Shown one piece after another: positions 16,772 through 25,879 of a stretch of 64,000 nucleotides of DNA. Origin of the DNA: Desulfobulbaceae bacterium (lineage in GTDB: Bacteria; Desulfobacterota; Desulfobulbia; Desulfobulbales; SURF-16); assembly GCA_023230525.1 (NCBI GenBank), contig JALNXE010000004.1, forward strand, positions 20,092 through 84,091. Reading direction: 5' to 3'. The notes under the pieces were generated by a model. It worked only from the letters and a program-made list of their open reading frames with translations. It was not told the origin of the DNA and did no database searches. The stretch's first letter is position 1. The number at the start of each line of letters is the position of its first letter. The translations under genes and the position numbers were made by a program.

Positions 16772-18916
16772 ATGGTAAAAGCCACCACAAATTACACGTA
16801 CCAGCCTACTCTCGTGCAAGAGGTAGCCGCTGTTTTAGCCATAGTTGCCGGTCTTTTTCTGCTCCTGTCCTTTGTCAGCTTCACCCCGCCGGCTGAACCC
16901 TACACTGCGGGTGCATCCGCCAACTGGTGCGGCAGCGTGGGCAACTTTCTGGCCACGCTGTGCCTGAGCTTTCTGGGGCTGAGTTCCTTCTGGTTGCCGG
17001 TTCTCTTTCTCTTTTTCGGCGTTTCCATCTTTTTCGGCAGGTTTGCCATCCAGCGTCTGCCCATTATCTGCGGCGGCTGCACCGGCCTGGTCATGGCCAG
17101 CAGCGCGCTTTTCGCCTCTCTTTGCTGGCATACCCTGCCCCTGTTCGGGCACAGTTACCCCCTGGCCGGCCGGCTGGGCGATATTCTCTTCGGGGTGACC
17201 AGCACCTATTTCGGCTGGGCGGGCGCCTTTCTCTTTTACAGCACCGTCATGCTGCTGTCGCTGATGGCCACGGTGCGCTTTTCCCCCTTTTTTGTGGGGA
17301 GAAGTGTGGTGCAGACCTGCGGGAACATCAATCAGAAACTGAAACAGCGCAAACAGCTGAAGGCCATGGAAGAAAAACCGGGCGCCAACGGTGCAGACCG
17401 TGGCCGGACCGAGGAGCCGGCAGAACCACGGCTTGTCATTCCGCAACTGCATGAACCGGTTGCCTTGAAAAGTGTCGCCGCCAAGGAGGAATTTCAGCCC
17501 CTGCCCGTGCAACCGGGCAATTTTCAGTTGCCGAGCCTCTCCCTGCTCAATAACCCCGCTGAGGATGAGGTGGTCATTGAAAGGGAGCATTATCTCACCG
17601 TCAGCCGCACCCTGGAAAGCAAACTGGCCGATTTCGGCGTCAAGGGCAATGTTACCGGTATCTCACCCGGCCCGGTGATCACCACCTATGAATTTGCCCC
17701 GGCCCCTGGGGTCAAGATCAACCGCATCGTTTCCCTGGCCGATGATCTCGCCCTGGGCCTGCAGGCGGAAAGCGTGCGCATCATCGGCTCCATCCCCGGC
17801 AAGGCGGCAGTGGGCATCGAGATTCCCAATCCCGTCAGGAAAACCGTTACCATCCGGGAAATTCTGGCTACGGAAAAATTCATCAAGGCTGAATCCAAGC
17901 TGACCATCGGGCTGGGCATGGATGTGGTGGGCCGGCCGGTGTGTGCCGATCTGACCAGGATGCCCCATCTGCTCATTGCCGGGGCCACCGGGGCGGGCAA
18001 AAGTGTGGCCATCAACGCCATTATCTGCAGTATCCTGTTCAAGGCCACCCCGGATGAGGTGCGTCTGCTCATGGTTGACCCCAAACGCATCGAACTCTCC
18101 AGCTATGAGGCCATACCCCATCTGCTGCATCCGGTGGTGGTTGATCCGAAGATGGCCAGCCGGGCCCTGCAATGGGCCGTGCGGGAGATGGAGCGGCGCT
18201 ACATCCTCATGGAGGCGATGCGGGTCAAGGGCTTTGCCAGCTATAATGAAATTGCCGAGGAAAAGCTCCCCTATATCGTCATCATCATCGATGAACTGGC
18301 CGATCTGATGATGGTTTCCTCCAATGAGGTGGAAACTGCCGTGGCCCGCCTGGCCCAGATGGCCAGGGCCGCGGGCATGCATCTCATCCTGGCCACCCAG
18401 CGGCCCTCCGTTGATGTCCTGACCGGGCTGATCAAGGCCAATTTCCCCACCCGGATGTCGTTTAAGGTCTCCTCCAAGATCGATTCCCGCACCATCCTCG
18501 ATACCAGCGGGGCGGAACATCTCCTCGGCTCCGGCGATATGCTCTTTCTGCCGCCCGGCACGGCCCGGCTCCAGCGCATTCACGGGGCCTATATTTCCGA
18601 GCAGGAATCCGAGCGGCTGGTCAATTTTCTCAAACAGCAGGGCAGCGCCCGTTATGATGAATCCGTCATCCAGAGTGTGGAAAAGGAAGAGGAAGCCCAG
18701 GACGGAGATGACGAAGGGGATTTGGACGAAAAATATGACGAGGCGGTGGCCATTGTCTGTGAATCCGGGCAGGCCTCCATTTCCATGATTCAACGCCGGC
18801 TGCGGGTGGGGTACAACCGGGCGGCCCGCATGATTGAAACCATGGAAAAGGAAGGGGTCATCGGCCCGGCGGACGGGGCGAAACCCCGGGAAGTGCTGGC
18901 CCGCAAAAATTATTGA
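16772..18916 (+). CDS. ftsK: DNA translocase FtsK/SpoIIIE
   Basis: A 714-residue membrane translocase. The first 190 residues hold about four transmembrane helices (for example VAAVLAIVAGLFLLLSFV). A short linker follows. The motor has Walker A IAGATGAGKSVAI at about residue 410 and Walker B IVIIIDELADLMM. The final 65 residues are the winged-helix gamma domain (DEAVAIVCESGQASISMIQ), which reads KOPS sites. It moves chromosome ends across the closing septum and activates XerCD. The linker is short compared with enterobacterial FtsK. Confidence 0.95.
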   Translation: MVKATTNYTYQPTLVQEVAAVLAIVAGLFLLLSFVSFTPPAEPYTAGASANWCGSVGNFLATLCLSFLGLSSFWLPVLFLFFGVSIFFGRFAIQRLPIICGGCTGLVMASSALFASLCWHTLPLFGHSYPLAGRLGDILFGVTSTYFGWAGAFLFYSTVMLLSLMATVRFSPFFVGRSVVQTCGNINQKLKQRKQLKAMEEKPGANGADRGRTEEPAEPRLVIPQLHEPVALKSVAAKEEFQPLPVQPGNFQLPSLSLLNNPAEDEVVIEREHYLTVSRTLESKLADFGVKGNVTGISPGPVITTYEFAPAPGVKINRIVSLADDLALGLQAESVRIIGSIPGKAAVGIEIPNPVRKTVTIREILATEKFIKAESKLTIGLGMDVVGRPVCADLTRMPHLLIAGATGAGKSVAINAIICSILFKATPDEVRLLMVDPKRIELSSYEAIPHLLHPVVVDPKMASRALQWAVREMERRYILMEAMRVKGFASYNEIAEEKLPYIVIIIDELADLMMVSSNEVETAVARLAQMARAAGMHLILATQRPSVDVLTGLIKANFPTRMSFKVSSKIDSRTILDTSGAEHLLGSGDMLFLPPGTARLQRIHGAYISEQESERLVNFLKQQGSARYDESVIQSVEKEEEAQDGDDEGDLDEKYDEAVAIVCESGQASISMIQRRLRVGYNRAARMIETMEKEGVIGPADGAKPREVLARKNY

Positions 18917-18947
18917 TAAAACGTAACTACTCAGGTTGGTTAGACTA

Positions 18948-19098
18948 TTAGACTGTAGTCTGTTAGGTAAAAACTGAATAATAACCACAGAGAGCACCAA
19001 GCCCACAGAGACAACTTGCTGAAAGTAAAAAATATTTTCTCTGTGATCTCTGTGTGTTCTGTGGTTTTCATTACTAACAGACTAAATACCTACAGACT
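18948..19098. repeat. Dispersed palindromic repeat, copy 2, with extra outer arms
   Basis: The core (18981-19068) is a near match to the reverse complement of 13655-13746, with the same CACAGAG / CTCTGTG arms around an AT-rich centre. Outside it a second pair of inverted arms appears: AGACTGTAGTCTGTTAG at 18950-18966 against CTAACAGACTAAATACC and the following bases at 19074-19098. The unit fills the ftsK-PHP gene spacer and may act as a terminator for ftsK. Confidence 0.75.
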
Positions 19099-19106
19099 AT
19101 TTTATC

Positions 19107-19883
19107 ATGCCACGAAACGCCATCGATATCACCACGGACGGCCATGTCCATACCCGGCTTTGTCATCATGCCAGGGGCGAGATGGAGGAGTATGTGCAGG
19201 CTGCGGTTGCCGCAGGGCTTAAAAAAATCATCTTCCTGGAGCATTATGAAACAGGTATCGACTACTTTGAAGCAACCTGGCTCACCGAAGCGGATTTTGT
19301 TTATTATCATGGGGAAGGCCGGCGGCTGGCGGAAAAATATCAGGGGATCATCGAGATAGGCACCGGCGTCGAGGTGGGCGCCAACCCGGAGCATCTGCCG
19401 GAAGCCGTGGATTTTCTAGGTAAATTCAACTGGGAGCGCATCGGCCTCTCCTATCATTACCTGAAAACGGATGAGGGTTATGTCAATATGGTGAGCCGCA
19501 GGCCGGCAAGCATTGCCCTGATGGAAAGAATCGGCGTGGAGAATGTCGCCGCCGCCTATTTCGACGGGCTCAAAAAGGCCCTGGCCGTGCTTCCGTCGGA
19601 TGTGGTTTGCCATCTGGATGCGGTGATGCGCCACTGCCCCACATTTTCCTTTTCCGAGAATGATTTTGCCCGGACGGTTGAAATCCTGGCCCTGATGCGG
19701 GAGAAAGATGTGGCCCTGGAGGTGAACACCTCAGGGTTTGCCCTGCGCGGTGAACCGTTTCCGTCGCTGAGGCTGCTCAAAGAGGCCCAGCGGTTGGGGG
19801 TCAGACTGGTGGCCGGCTCTGATGCTCATCGTCCCGAAGATGTAGGACGGTATTTTGACCAGCTGGCTGAGCTGGTTGGATAG
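19107..19883 (+). CDS. PHP-domain phosphoesterase, histidinol-phosphatase-like
   Basis: A 258-residue PHP-superfamily protein. The metal-binding motifs are DGHVHTRLCHHA at the N-terminus, then EHYETG, GLSYHYLK, VCHLDAVMRHC and GSDAHRPEDVG at the end. The layout resembles HisK-type histidinol phosphatase, but related PHP proteins act on other phosphoesters and no his genes lie near, so substrate is open. It follows the palindromic repeat and is probably transcribed alone. Confidence 0.8.
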   Translation: MPRNAIDITTDGHVHTRLCHHARGEMEEYVQAAVAAGLKKIIFLEHYETGIDYFEATWLTEADFVYYHGEGRRLAEKYQGIIEIGTGVEVGANPEHLPEAVDFLGKFNWERIGLSYHYLKTDEGYVNMVSRRPASIALMERIGVENVAAAYFDGLKKALAVLPSDVVCHLDAVMRHCPTFSFSENDFARTVEILALMREKDVALEVNTSGFALRGEPFPSLRLLKEAQRLGVRLVAGSDAHRPEDVGRYFDQLAELVG

Positions 19884-19917
19884 ATAAGTAGATTGTTATG
19901 CGTGCCAAGAATAAAGA

Positions 19918-20700
19918 ATGATCAGACCAAGTGATTTAGAAAATTTCTCCCAAGGTTGTGCAACTACCTATACCCTTAATTCTCCATATTCTATAACGTC
20001 ATGGGATTATTTAGGATTTGCAAAAGAAGACTTAAAAGAGGAAAAAGAAGATCGTACCCTTGTGAATGCATTGTCCAATGCGAAAAGGGCGCTTCATCTT
20101 CAAATAGACATATTAACAAAAACATTTGGAATAATGTACATCAACCCAAAACGTCGATTCGACTTTCCTCAGAAGTTGGATTTTTGCGTTAAATGTGGGA
20201 TAGTCGGCCCTCAAATTCTTCGTAAAATAAATCGGCTTCGAAATGCTGTTGAACATGAATATTACGTTCCTGACATTAATGAAGTTGAAGATTTTATTGA
20301 TATAACAGAATTATTCGTGGCTGCAAGTGATGTAATATTAAGAAATTTTCCACATGATATAGAGTTCCGATCTCCTGAAATTGATTTGTTTGGAATTCCT
20401 AAAAGGGGTGTAGGAATTGTCATTGAGCCAAGTCAAGGTAAAGTAATCATACACATTAATGACTTTATTGCAGAACCTAGACCAAACCGAGAGGATGCTG
20501 AGGATATTTTTAGAGAATACAAAGAACGATCAAAAAATCTTCGCGATGGAGATCCGCTTCCCGATCTGCCTGATGAAGTTAGGATGAAATACTATAGAGC
20601 TATTTCACGAAAGACAAAATCTGTGAAAATTGAATTTTCCGTCAAAGATAGCCCAAATTATTTCGAGTGGGTCTCTTTTGCTATAACAAAAAGAAAGTAA
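19918..20700 (+). CDS. Unknown AT-rich protein with a HEPN-like RxxxxH motif
   Basis: A 260-residue protein with no family I can name. Residues about 75-130 look helical and contain INRLRNAVEHEYYVPD, where RNAVEH fits the Rx4H signature of HEPN RNases. Base composition is clearly richer in A+T than the neighbouring housekeeping genes, with many lysine AAA and isoleucine ATA codons, which suggests horizontal transfer. It starts 35 bp after the PHP gene on the same strand and faces a convergent minus-strand gene. A HEPN toxin or a HEPN-related defence protein is possible, but no antitoxin is adjacent. Confidence 0.6.
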   Translation: MIRPSDLENFSQGCATTYTLNSPYSITSWDYLGFAKEDLKEEKEDRTLVNALSNAKRALHLQIDILTKTFGIMYINPKRRFDFPQKLDFCVKCGIVGPQILRKINRLRNAVEHEYYVPDINEVEDFIDITELFVAASDVILRNFPHDIEFRSPEIDLFGIPKRGVGIVIEPSQGKVIIHINDFIAEPRPNREDAEDIFREYKERSKNLRDGDPLPDLPDEVRMKYYRAISRKTKSVKIEFSVKDSPNYFEWVSFAITKRK

Positions 20701-20776
20701 AAATAAAGAGTTATGCGCAATACTCAGGCTTAACCTAATGCGAGAAACTTAAATGATACAACAGGCAACCGTGGCG

Positions 20777-21169
20777 TTACTCAACCTGAATCACCAGCGG
20801 AATAAAGTGCAGGGCGCTGGAAACGGACTTGGTGTTGGTCAGTGACCACTGTTTGCAGTTCAGCTGTCCTTCAAGAAGTTTGTTGATGTCGGCCACCAGA
20901 CCCTTGACATTAATCACCGGATGGCGGGAAAAGACCTCGGGCAGGCCATAGGTCAGATTGCAGGCAAGACATTTGCCCGGACGCTGGATGAGATCAAGGG
21001 CAAAATGGAGTTCCTTGTCCTCAGACCGGTAGCCGTTGAATTTCAGAGCGATATCATAGGCGCCTTCCGAGGCGTCACCGAACAGGGCATCAAAAAAATC
21101 ATTGGCCCGGCTGGCTGGGAAGAGTTTCTGGAGCGCATCATCTGTGAAAATATCGTGCAAATCAGCCAT
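20777..21169 (-). CDS. Conserved hypothetical protein with a CxxC pair
   Basis: A 130-residue acidic cytosolic protein (MADLHDIFTDDALQKLFPASR) with CLACNLTYGLPEVFSRHPVI in the middle. A strong GAGGAGG lies 11 nt before the minus-strand ATG, which supports this gene over the shorter open frame on the other strand. I recall similar proteins in sulfate reducers with uninformative names, but I know of no established function. It is divergent from the helicase gene at 21287 and shares its short promoter region. Confidence 0.65.
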   Translation of the reverse strand: MADLHDIFTDDALQKLFPASRANDFFDALFGDASEGAYDIALKFNGYRSEDKELHFALDLIQRPGKCLACNLTYGLPEVFSRHPVINVKGLVADINKLLEGQLNCKQWSLTNTKSVSSALHFIPLVIQVE

Positions 21170-21208
21170 TTTCAGAAAACCTCCTCACTATATGAATATG
21201 CGTAGCAA

Positions 21209-21236
21209 TTGAATATCATTTGTAATTTGCTATACT
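21209..21236 (+). promoter_or_regulatory. Likely promoter of the UvrD-family helicase gene
   Basis: TTGAAT (21209-21214) and TATACT (21231-21236) are separated by 16 bp. Transcription would start near 21243, about 44 nt before the helicase ATG. Confidence 0.55.
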
Positions 21237-21286
21237 ACTTTCTTTGCAAATTCAGGTCAAACCAAAAAAATATATAGTTCATAACT

Positions 21287-23545
21287 ATGGAACAGACAAG
21301 CCTTTTTCCCTTAAACAGTAGCTCCGGCAGCCGTTTGCCGTCACGCATCGGCGCAAATGATCTGAATGCCGCCCAGTTTGAAGCAGTGCAAACGATCAAC
21401 GGGCCGGTGTTGGTCATTGCCGGGGCCGGCAGCGGCAAGACCCGCACCCTGGTCTACCGGCTGGTCCATATGGTGGAGCAGGGGATTGCCCCGGATAATA
21501 TTCTGCTGCTCACTTTTACCCGCAAGGCCGCGCAGCAAATGGTGGGCCGGGCGGCAAGCCTGCTTGATGACACCTGCCAGCGGGTGATGGGGGGCACCTT
21601 CCATGCGGTGGCCAACCTGCTGCTGCGCCGCTACGGGCATCATGTGGGCTATGCGCCGAACTTCACCATTCTCGACAGGGCCGATGCCGAGGGGATTATC
21701 AATCTTATCAAGTCATCCCTTGATTTAAGCGGGGCAGGCAAACGGTTTCCCTCCAAACGGGTGATCCTGAACATCATCAGCGGCTCAGTCAACAAATCGC
21801 ATCCCCTGGAGGAACTTGTCAGCAGCCAGTACTTCCATCTGGCTGAATTCATGGATGACCTGCTCCGGATCCGCAAACATTACCAGCAGTTCAAGCGCGA
21901 TCACGGCCTGATGGATTATGACGATCTGTTGGTTAATTTCCGCGATGTGCTGGCTGAGCAGGAGCCGGTCCGCCGGGAGATTTCCGCCCGTTTCCGCTAT
22001 GTGATGGTGGACGAGTATCAGGATACCAACCGGATTCAGGCCCAGATCGTGCGGCTCATCACCTCAAGTCATGGCAACGTCATGGTGGTCGGCGATGACA
22101 GCCAGTCCATTTACAGTTTTCGCGGCGCTGATTTCAGAAATATCATGGATTTCCCGAAAATTTATCCAGGCACCAAGATTATCCGGCTGGAGGAGAATTA
22201 CCGGAGCAGCCAGAAAATTCTGGAAACAACCAACGCCATTATCGAACAGGCCCAGGAAAGATACCCCAAAAAGCTGTTCAGCAATATCGCAACAGGGGAC
22301 AGGCCTGCGCTCTTTGCCGCCCGGGACGAAGGAGAGCAGGCCAGATATGTGGCCAAAAAAATAGACGAACTCCATCGGCAGGGCACCCCCTATCACGAGA
22401 TGGCCGTACTGTTCCGCGCCGGGTTCCATTCCTTCAAGCTGGAACTTGAACTGGCCAGCAGCCAGATCGCCTTTGAAAAATGGGGCGGGTTAAAACTGAC
22501 CGAAACGGCCCATGTCAAGGATGTCATTTCCTATCTGCGGCTGATTGCCAACATGAAAGACAGCCTGTCCTGGCACCGGATTCTGCTGCATCTGCCCAAG
22601 GTCGGGCCGAAAACCGCCCAGAAGATCGTGGCCACCGTGGGCGAGGCGGAAGATCCCCTGGCCGCCCTGAGCAAATATCCCCCGGCCCCGGCCTGGAAAA
22701 ACGAATTTACTGAGCTGGTGCGCATGCTTTATGACCTGGCTAACTGCCGGACCCCGCTTGCTCAGTTTGAAAGGATCATGGAGTATTATCAACCGGTTTT
22801 CGAGCGCCTGTACCATGATGATTACCCCAGCCGGGCCCGGGATCTGGAACAGTTTAAAACGATTATCGGCGATTATAAAACGCTGCAGGAATTTCTTGAT
22901 GATGCCTCCCTTGATCCGCCGGACCTGACGGCGGACCCCTTGGCCGCATCAGACCGCAAGACCCTGGTTCTCTCCACCATTCACTCCGCCAAAGGGCTGG
23001 AGTGGGACACGGTCTTCATCATCGATCTGGCGGACGGCAAGTTTCCCTCGGCCCATTCCATTCCCTTTCCCGAGCAGTTTGAAGAGGAGAGACGCCTGCT
23101 TTATGTGGCGGCAACCAGGGCGAAGACACGTCTTTTTCTCACCTACCCGCGGGAAACCATCGCCCCTGACCGCACGCGCCACTACTGCACCATTTCCCCC
23201 TTTCTGGCCCAACTTTCGGCAGGGCTGATTAGTAATGTGAGTCCGGGCGGCGGTAGCCCATACAGCGGCTCCGGCGCGTCTGCCCGTCGGTTTTCCCAGC
23301 AGGAAAAGCCGGACATGGCCTTTTCCTGCCAAAAGAAGGACGAGTTTTTACCGGCAAATGCTGCTTCAGGCACGGGTAAAATCACCAGCACCGGCATGCT
23401 TTCTGAAGGGCTGGCGGTAAAACACCCTTTCTTCGGCCACGGACAGATCAAAAAGATCACGGGAGAAAAGACGGTGGATGTTTTTTTTCCCCGCCACGGC
23501 ATGAAAACACTCAGGCTTGACTATGCGCAGCTGGACCTTGCCTGA
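21287..23545 (+). CDS. UvrD/PcrA-type superfamily 1 DNA helicase
   Basis: A 752-residue 3'-5' helicase. Motif I is VIAGAGSGKTRTLVYR, motif Ia LLTFTRKAAQQMVGRA, motif II VDEYQDTNRIQ, motif III VGDDSQSIYSFRGADF, with STIHSAKGLEWDTVFII and RRLLYVAATRAKTRLFL further on. The C-terminal 40 residues (VKHPFFGHGQIKKITG) form the Tudor-like tail seen in UvrD/PcrA, a known RNA-polymerase contact in the family. It probably works in excision repair or recombination control. Length and tail favour UvrD/PcrA over Rep. Confidence 0.93.
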   Translation: MEQTSLFPLNSSSGSRLPSRIGANDLNAAQFEAVQTINGPVLVIAGAGSGKTRTLVYRLVHMVEQGIAPDNILLLTFTRKAAQQMVGRAASLLDDTCQRVMGGTFHAVANLLLRRYGHHVGYAPNFTILDRADAEGIINLIKSSLDLSGAGKRFPSKRVILNIISGSVNKSHPLEELVSSQYFHLAEFMDDLLRIRKHYQQFKRDHGLMDYDDLLVNFRDVLAEQEPVRREISARFRYVMVDEYQDTNRIQAQIVRLITSSHGNVMVVGDDSQSIYSFRGADFRNIMDFPKIYPGTKIIRLEENYRSSQKILETTNAIIEQAQERYPKKLFSNIATGDRPALFAARDEGEQARYVAKKIDELHRQGTPYHEMAVLFRAGFHSFKLELELASSQIAFEKWGGLKLTETAHVKDVISYLRLIANMKDSLSWHRILLHLPKVGPKTAQKIVATVGEAEDPLAALSKYPPAPAWKNEFTELVRMLYDLANCRTPLAQFERIMEYYQPVFERLYHDDYPSRARDLEQFKTIIGDYKTLQEFLDDASLDPPDLTADPLAASDRKTLVLSTIHSAKGLEWDTVFIIDLADGKFPSAHSIPFPEQFEEERRLLYVAATRAKTRLFLTYPRETIAPDRTRHYCTISPFLAQLSAGLISNVSPGGGSPYSGSGASARRFSQQEKPDMAFSCQKKDEFLPANAASGTGKITSTGMLSEGLAVKHPFFGHGQIKKITGEKTVDVFFPRHGMKTLRLDYAQLDLA

Positions 23546-23736
23546 AATATTGATGGCTTCTAATAAGCCCTGGCACCGAATTTAGTTGACTATAAACCAG
23601 TAACTTGTCACCCACTGTACGGCTGTCGAGAAGGTTTTTTCACGAGACAGTCAAATATTTATAAAATCTAATTATTATCTAATAAATCCCTAACAATTCA
23701 GGGGTATCTTTGTTTGGAAAAACAAGGAGGATAACC

Positions 23737-23952
23737 ATGATTTGTCACTATTTATCGATTTATTCCAGCACTGAGTTCCACTGGCAGGTTGCCTCATGCT
23801 CTGCCAGACAGGAAAATTACATCCCGAGCATTGCCGACCTGGAAGGTCTCTGCCGCCAGGATCACTCCAGGTGTCCCTTTTTCGCCTCAATAAACAAGCA
23901 GGCCAACGCCAGGATGGAGAGCCTCGCTCTCTCGTCTTCCCCCTCCTGCTGA
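23737..23952 (+). CDS. Small Cys-rich hypothetical protein
   Basis: A 71-residue frame whose ATG at 23737 has a near-perfect AAGGAGG about 7 nt upstream, the best sign that it is translated. It contains a CSARQENYIPS segment, then LCRQDHSRCPFFASIN. The layout, a Cys, a Tyr-x-Pro, then Cys and CPFF, recalls small Cys-rich proteins seen in sulfate and metal reducers (my recollection). About 150 bp later, at 24004-24050, a second short stretch encodes a similar LQLASCSA segment, perhaps a decayed copy. The rest of the 23546-24110 interval shows no gene. Confidence 0.5.
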   Translation: MICHYLSIYSSTEFHWQVASCSARQENYIPSIADLEGLCRQDHSRCPFFASINKQANARMESLALSSSPSC

Positions 23953-24110
23953 GATGGCGGGGGGAGCTGCTGAATTTTCGCAATAAAAGATGAATACCTG
24001 TCGATGCAGTTGCAGCTTGCGTCATGTTCTGCTATTTTTAGCGGCTTGACCGATTTCATCACGATTAACCGGAAATTCTCCTTCCCCCTCTTTTTCGCAG
24101 GAAGCAAAAT

Positions 24111-25457
24111 ATGCAATACCAGGAGGCCTGGTCTTTTCTGGACCAGTTGCAGTTCTTCAAGATCAAGCTCGGCCTGGACAGCATGGCCGCTTTTCTTGAA
24201 GGTGTACAGCAACCCCAGCGCGGTCTGCGGTTTATCCATGTGGCGGGCACCAACGGCAAGGGATCGGTGTCCGCTACCCTGCTGGCCCTGTTAAGCGAGG
24301 CCGGCTACCGGGTCGGTCTTTACACCTCGCCCCATCTCATATCCGTGCGGGAACGTTTCCGGATCAATGACCGCTTTATCAGCAAAGATGAGTTTGCCGA
24401 AACAGCAACCATCATCCGCGACAGCCTGGCCGGGCGGCAGATTACCTATTTTGAATTCACCACCGCCCTGGCCCTGCTCTGGTTTGCCGGACAAAAGGCG
24501 GACATCGTCATTTTCGAGGTGGGACTCGGCGGCAGGCTTGACGCCACCAATGTCATTACCCCGCTGGTCAGCATCATTACCAATGTTTCCATGGATCATG
24601 AGGCCTATCTCGGCACAACCCTTGCCCAGATTGCCGCGGAAAAGGCCGGCATTGTCAAAAAACGCATTCCCGTGGTCTCAGGCGTTGCCGCGGACGCGAG
24701 TCTGGAGGTGGTCAGCCGTACCTGTCTGGAGCTGGAGGCGCCGCTTTACCTCCTGGGCCGGAATTTCAAGGCTGCCCGGCATGATGACGGCTCCTGGGAC
24801 TATCAGGGGCCGGAAGGCGGGGTGAGAAACAACCTGCCCCTGCTGCTGAAAGGCGGGCATCAGGTTGATAATACGGCAATTGCCCTGGCCGCCCTTGACC
24901 TGCTGGCGCAACAGGGTTTTACCGTCAGCGAGGGCAATATCCGCGCAGCCCTGGCCAGGGTGCGCTGGCCGGGCCGGCTGGAATATTTCTGCCTGGATAT
25001 TGCAAGCGGCAAAACCGTTGCTTGTCCTGCCGAGCCATTAGCTGCGGAGGACGGCAATCTGCGCCGTTATCTGCTTGACGGGGCGCATAACCCGGCCGGT
25101 ATCGTCTCCCTTACCAGGAGTCTTGATTCGGACTTTGTTTACCGAAAACTGATCTGCGTCTGGGCAAGCATGGCGGACAAGGACATCGCCAAAACCCTTA
25201 ATGCCATTGCCCCATACTGTCATCGCCTCATCTTTACCCGTCCGGAGTCGGAGCGGTCGGCAACCGCTGAACATCTGCGGGGTTTTCTGCCGAATTCACT
25301 CAAAGAGCGCGCCACTGCCAGCGCCAGTGTCGCCGAGGCCCTGGCCCGGGCGGCAGCAGAGGCCGGTCCGGAGGACCTGATCTGCGTGGCCGGTTCACTT
25401 TATCTGGTGGGGGCGGCGAGAAAGATTCTTCTCGGCGATATTGTCGATGAAGACTGA
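24111..25457 (+). CDS. folC: Folylpolyglutamate synthase / dihydrofolate synthase
   Basis: A 448-residue Mur-ligase-family enzyme. FIHVAGTNGKGSVSATL is the ATP loop; YTSPHLISVRERFRIN and FEVGLGGRLDATNVI follow in order, with LLDGAHNPAGI at the start of the C-terminal domain. It adds glutamate to dihydropteroate and to folates. GGAAGC lies a short way before the ATG. The next gene, an HNH nuclease, starts 15 bp downstream. Confidence 0.95.
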   Translation: MQYQEAWSFLDQLQFFKIKLGLDSMAAFLEGVQQPQRGLRFIHVAGTNGKGSVSATLLALLSEAGYRVGLYTSPHLISVRERFRINDRFISKDEFAETATIIRDSLAGRQITYFEFTTALALLWFAGQKADIVIFEVGLGGRLDATNVITPLVSIITNVSMDHEAYLGTTLAQIAAEKAGIVKKRIPVVSGVAADASLEVVSRTCLELEAPLYLLGRNFKAARHDDGSWDYQGPEGGVRNNLPLLLKGGHQVDNTAIALAALDLLAQQGFTVSEGNIRAALARVRWPGRLEYFCLDIASGKTVACPAEPLAAEDGNLRRYLLDGAHNPAGIVSLTRSLDSDFVYRKLICVWASMADKDIAKTLNAIAPYCHRLIFTRPESERSATAEHLRGFLPNSLKERATASASVAEALARAAAEAGPEDLICVAGSLYLVGAARKILLGDIVDED

Positions 25458-25472
25458 CCAGGGAAATGCGCG

Positions 25473-25784
25473 ATGATGATTGAGGATTTCGGTTTTACCG
25501 GGGTGGATGAGCAGGCCATCAAAAAAGAAAAGGCCAGGGCCCGGGACCTGCGCGGAACATCCTGGTGGAAAAACAAAATTGCGGCGGGCATTTGCTACTA
25601 TTGCGGCAGGAAATTTCCGGCAAAAGAGCTGACCATGGACCATCTGATTCCCCTGGCCCGGGGAGGAACGAGCAGCAAAGGCAACATCGTTGCCGCCTGC
25701 AAGGAGTGCAATACCCGGAAAAAAACACTTCTGCCCATGGAGTGGGAGGAGTATATGACAAGCCTTGACCGCCCTGGGCGCTGA
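25473..25784 (+). CDS. Small HNH endonuclease-domain protein
   Basis: A 103-residue protein with a single HNH fold: CYYCGRKFPAKELTMDHLIP, then LARGGTSSKGNIVAACKECN. The two CxxC pairs make the structural zinc site and the His in MDHLIP is the catalytic residue. It directly follows folC. Chromosomal HNH proteins of this size are common and have no fixed role; nothing here marks it as part of a mobile or defence unit. Confidence 0.85.
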   Translation: MMIEDFGFTGVDEQAIKKEKARARDLRGTSWWKNKIAAGICYYCGRKFPAKELTMDHLIPLARGGTSSKGNIVAACKECNTRKKTLLPMEWEEYMTSLDRPGR

Positions 25785-25820
25785 CGCGACACGGGCCACC
25801 GGGCCGCCGCAGCTGGTAAA

Positions 25821-25848
25821 ATGCAAAAACGGCCGGCCTTGCGGCCAT
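25821..25848 (-). terminator. Possible terminator of the phosphofructokinase gene
   Basis: Read on the minus strand, GGCC-GCAA-GGCC is followed by GGCCG and a short T-run (GTTTTTG). The stem is short, so this is tentative. Confidence 0.4.
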
Positions 25849-25879
25849 GAGCACAGAGACCTGCCTCCCTGGGCTTGTC

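Noticed and set aside
17663..19006. Long minus-strand open frame (447 codons) opposite ftsK
   Set aside because: It is antisense to a clear ftsK, shows low-complexity His/Gly/Asp-rich composition typical of reading a GC-rich gene backwards, and has no domain.
20921..21205. Plus-strand frame of 94 codons opposite the conserved minus-strand gene
   Set aside because: The minus-strand gene has a strong GAGGAGG and a full-length product; the plus frame has neither.
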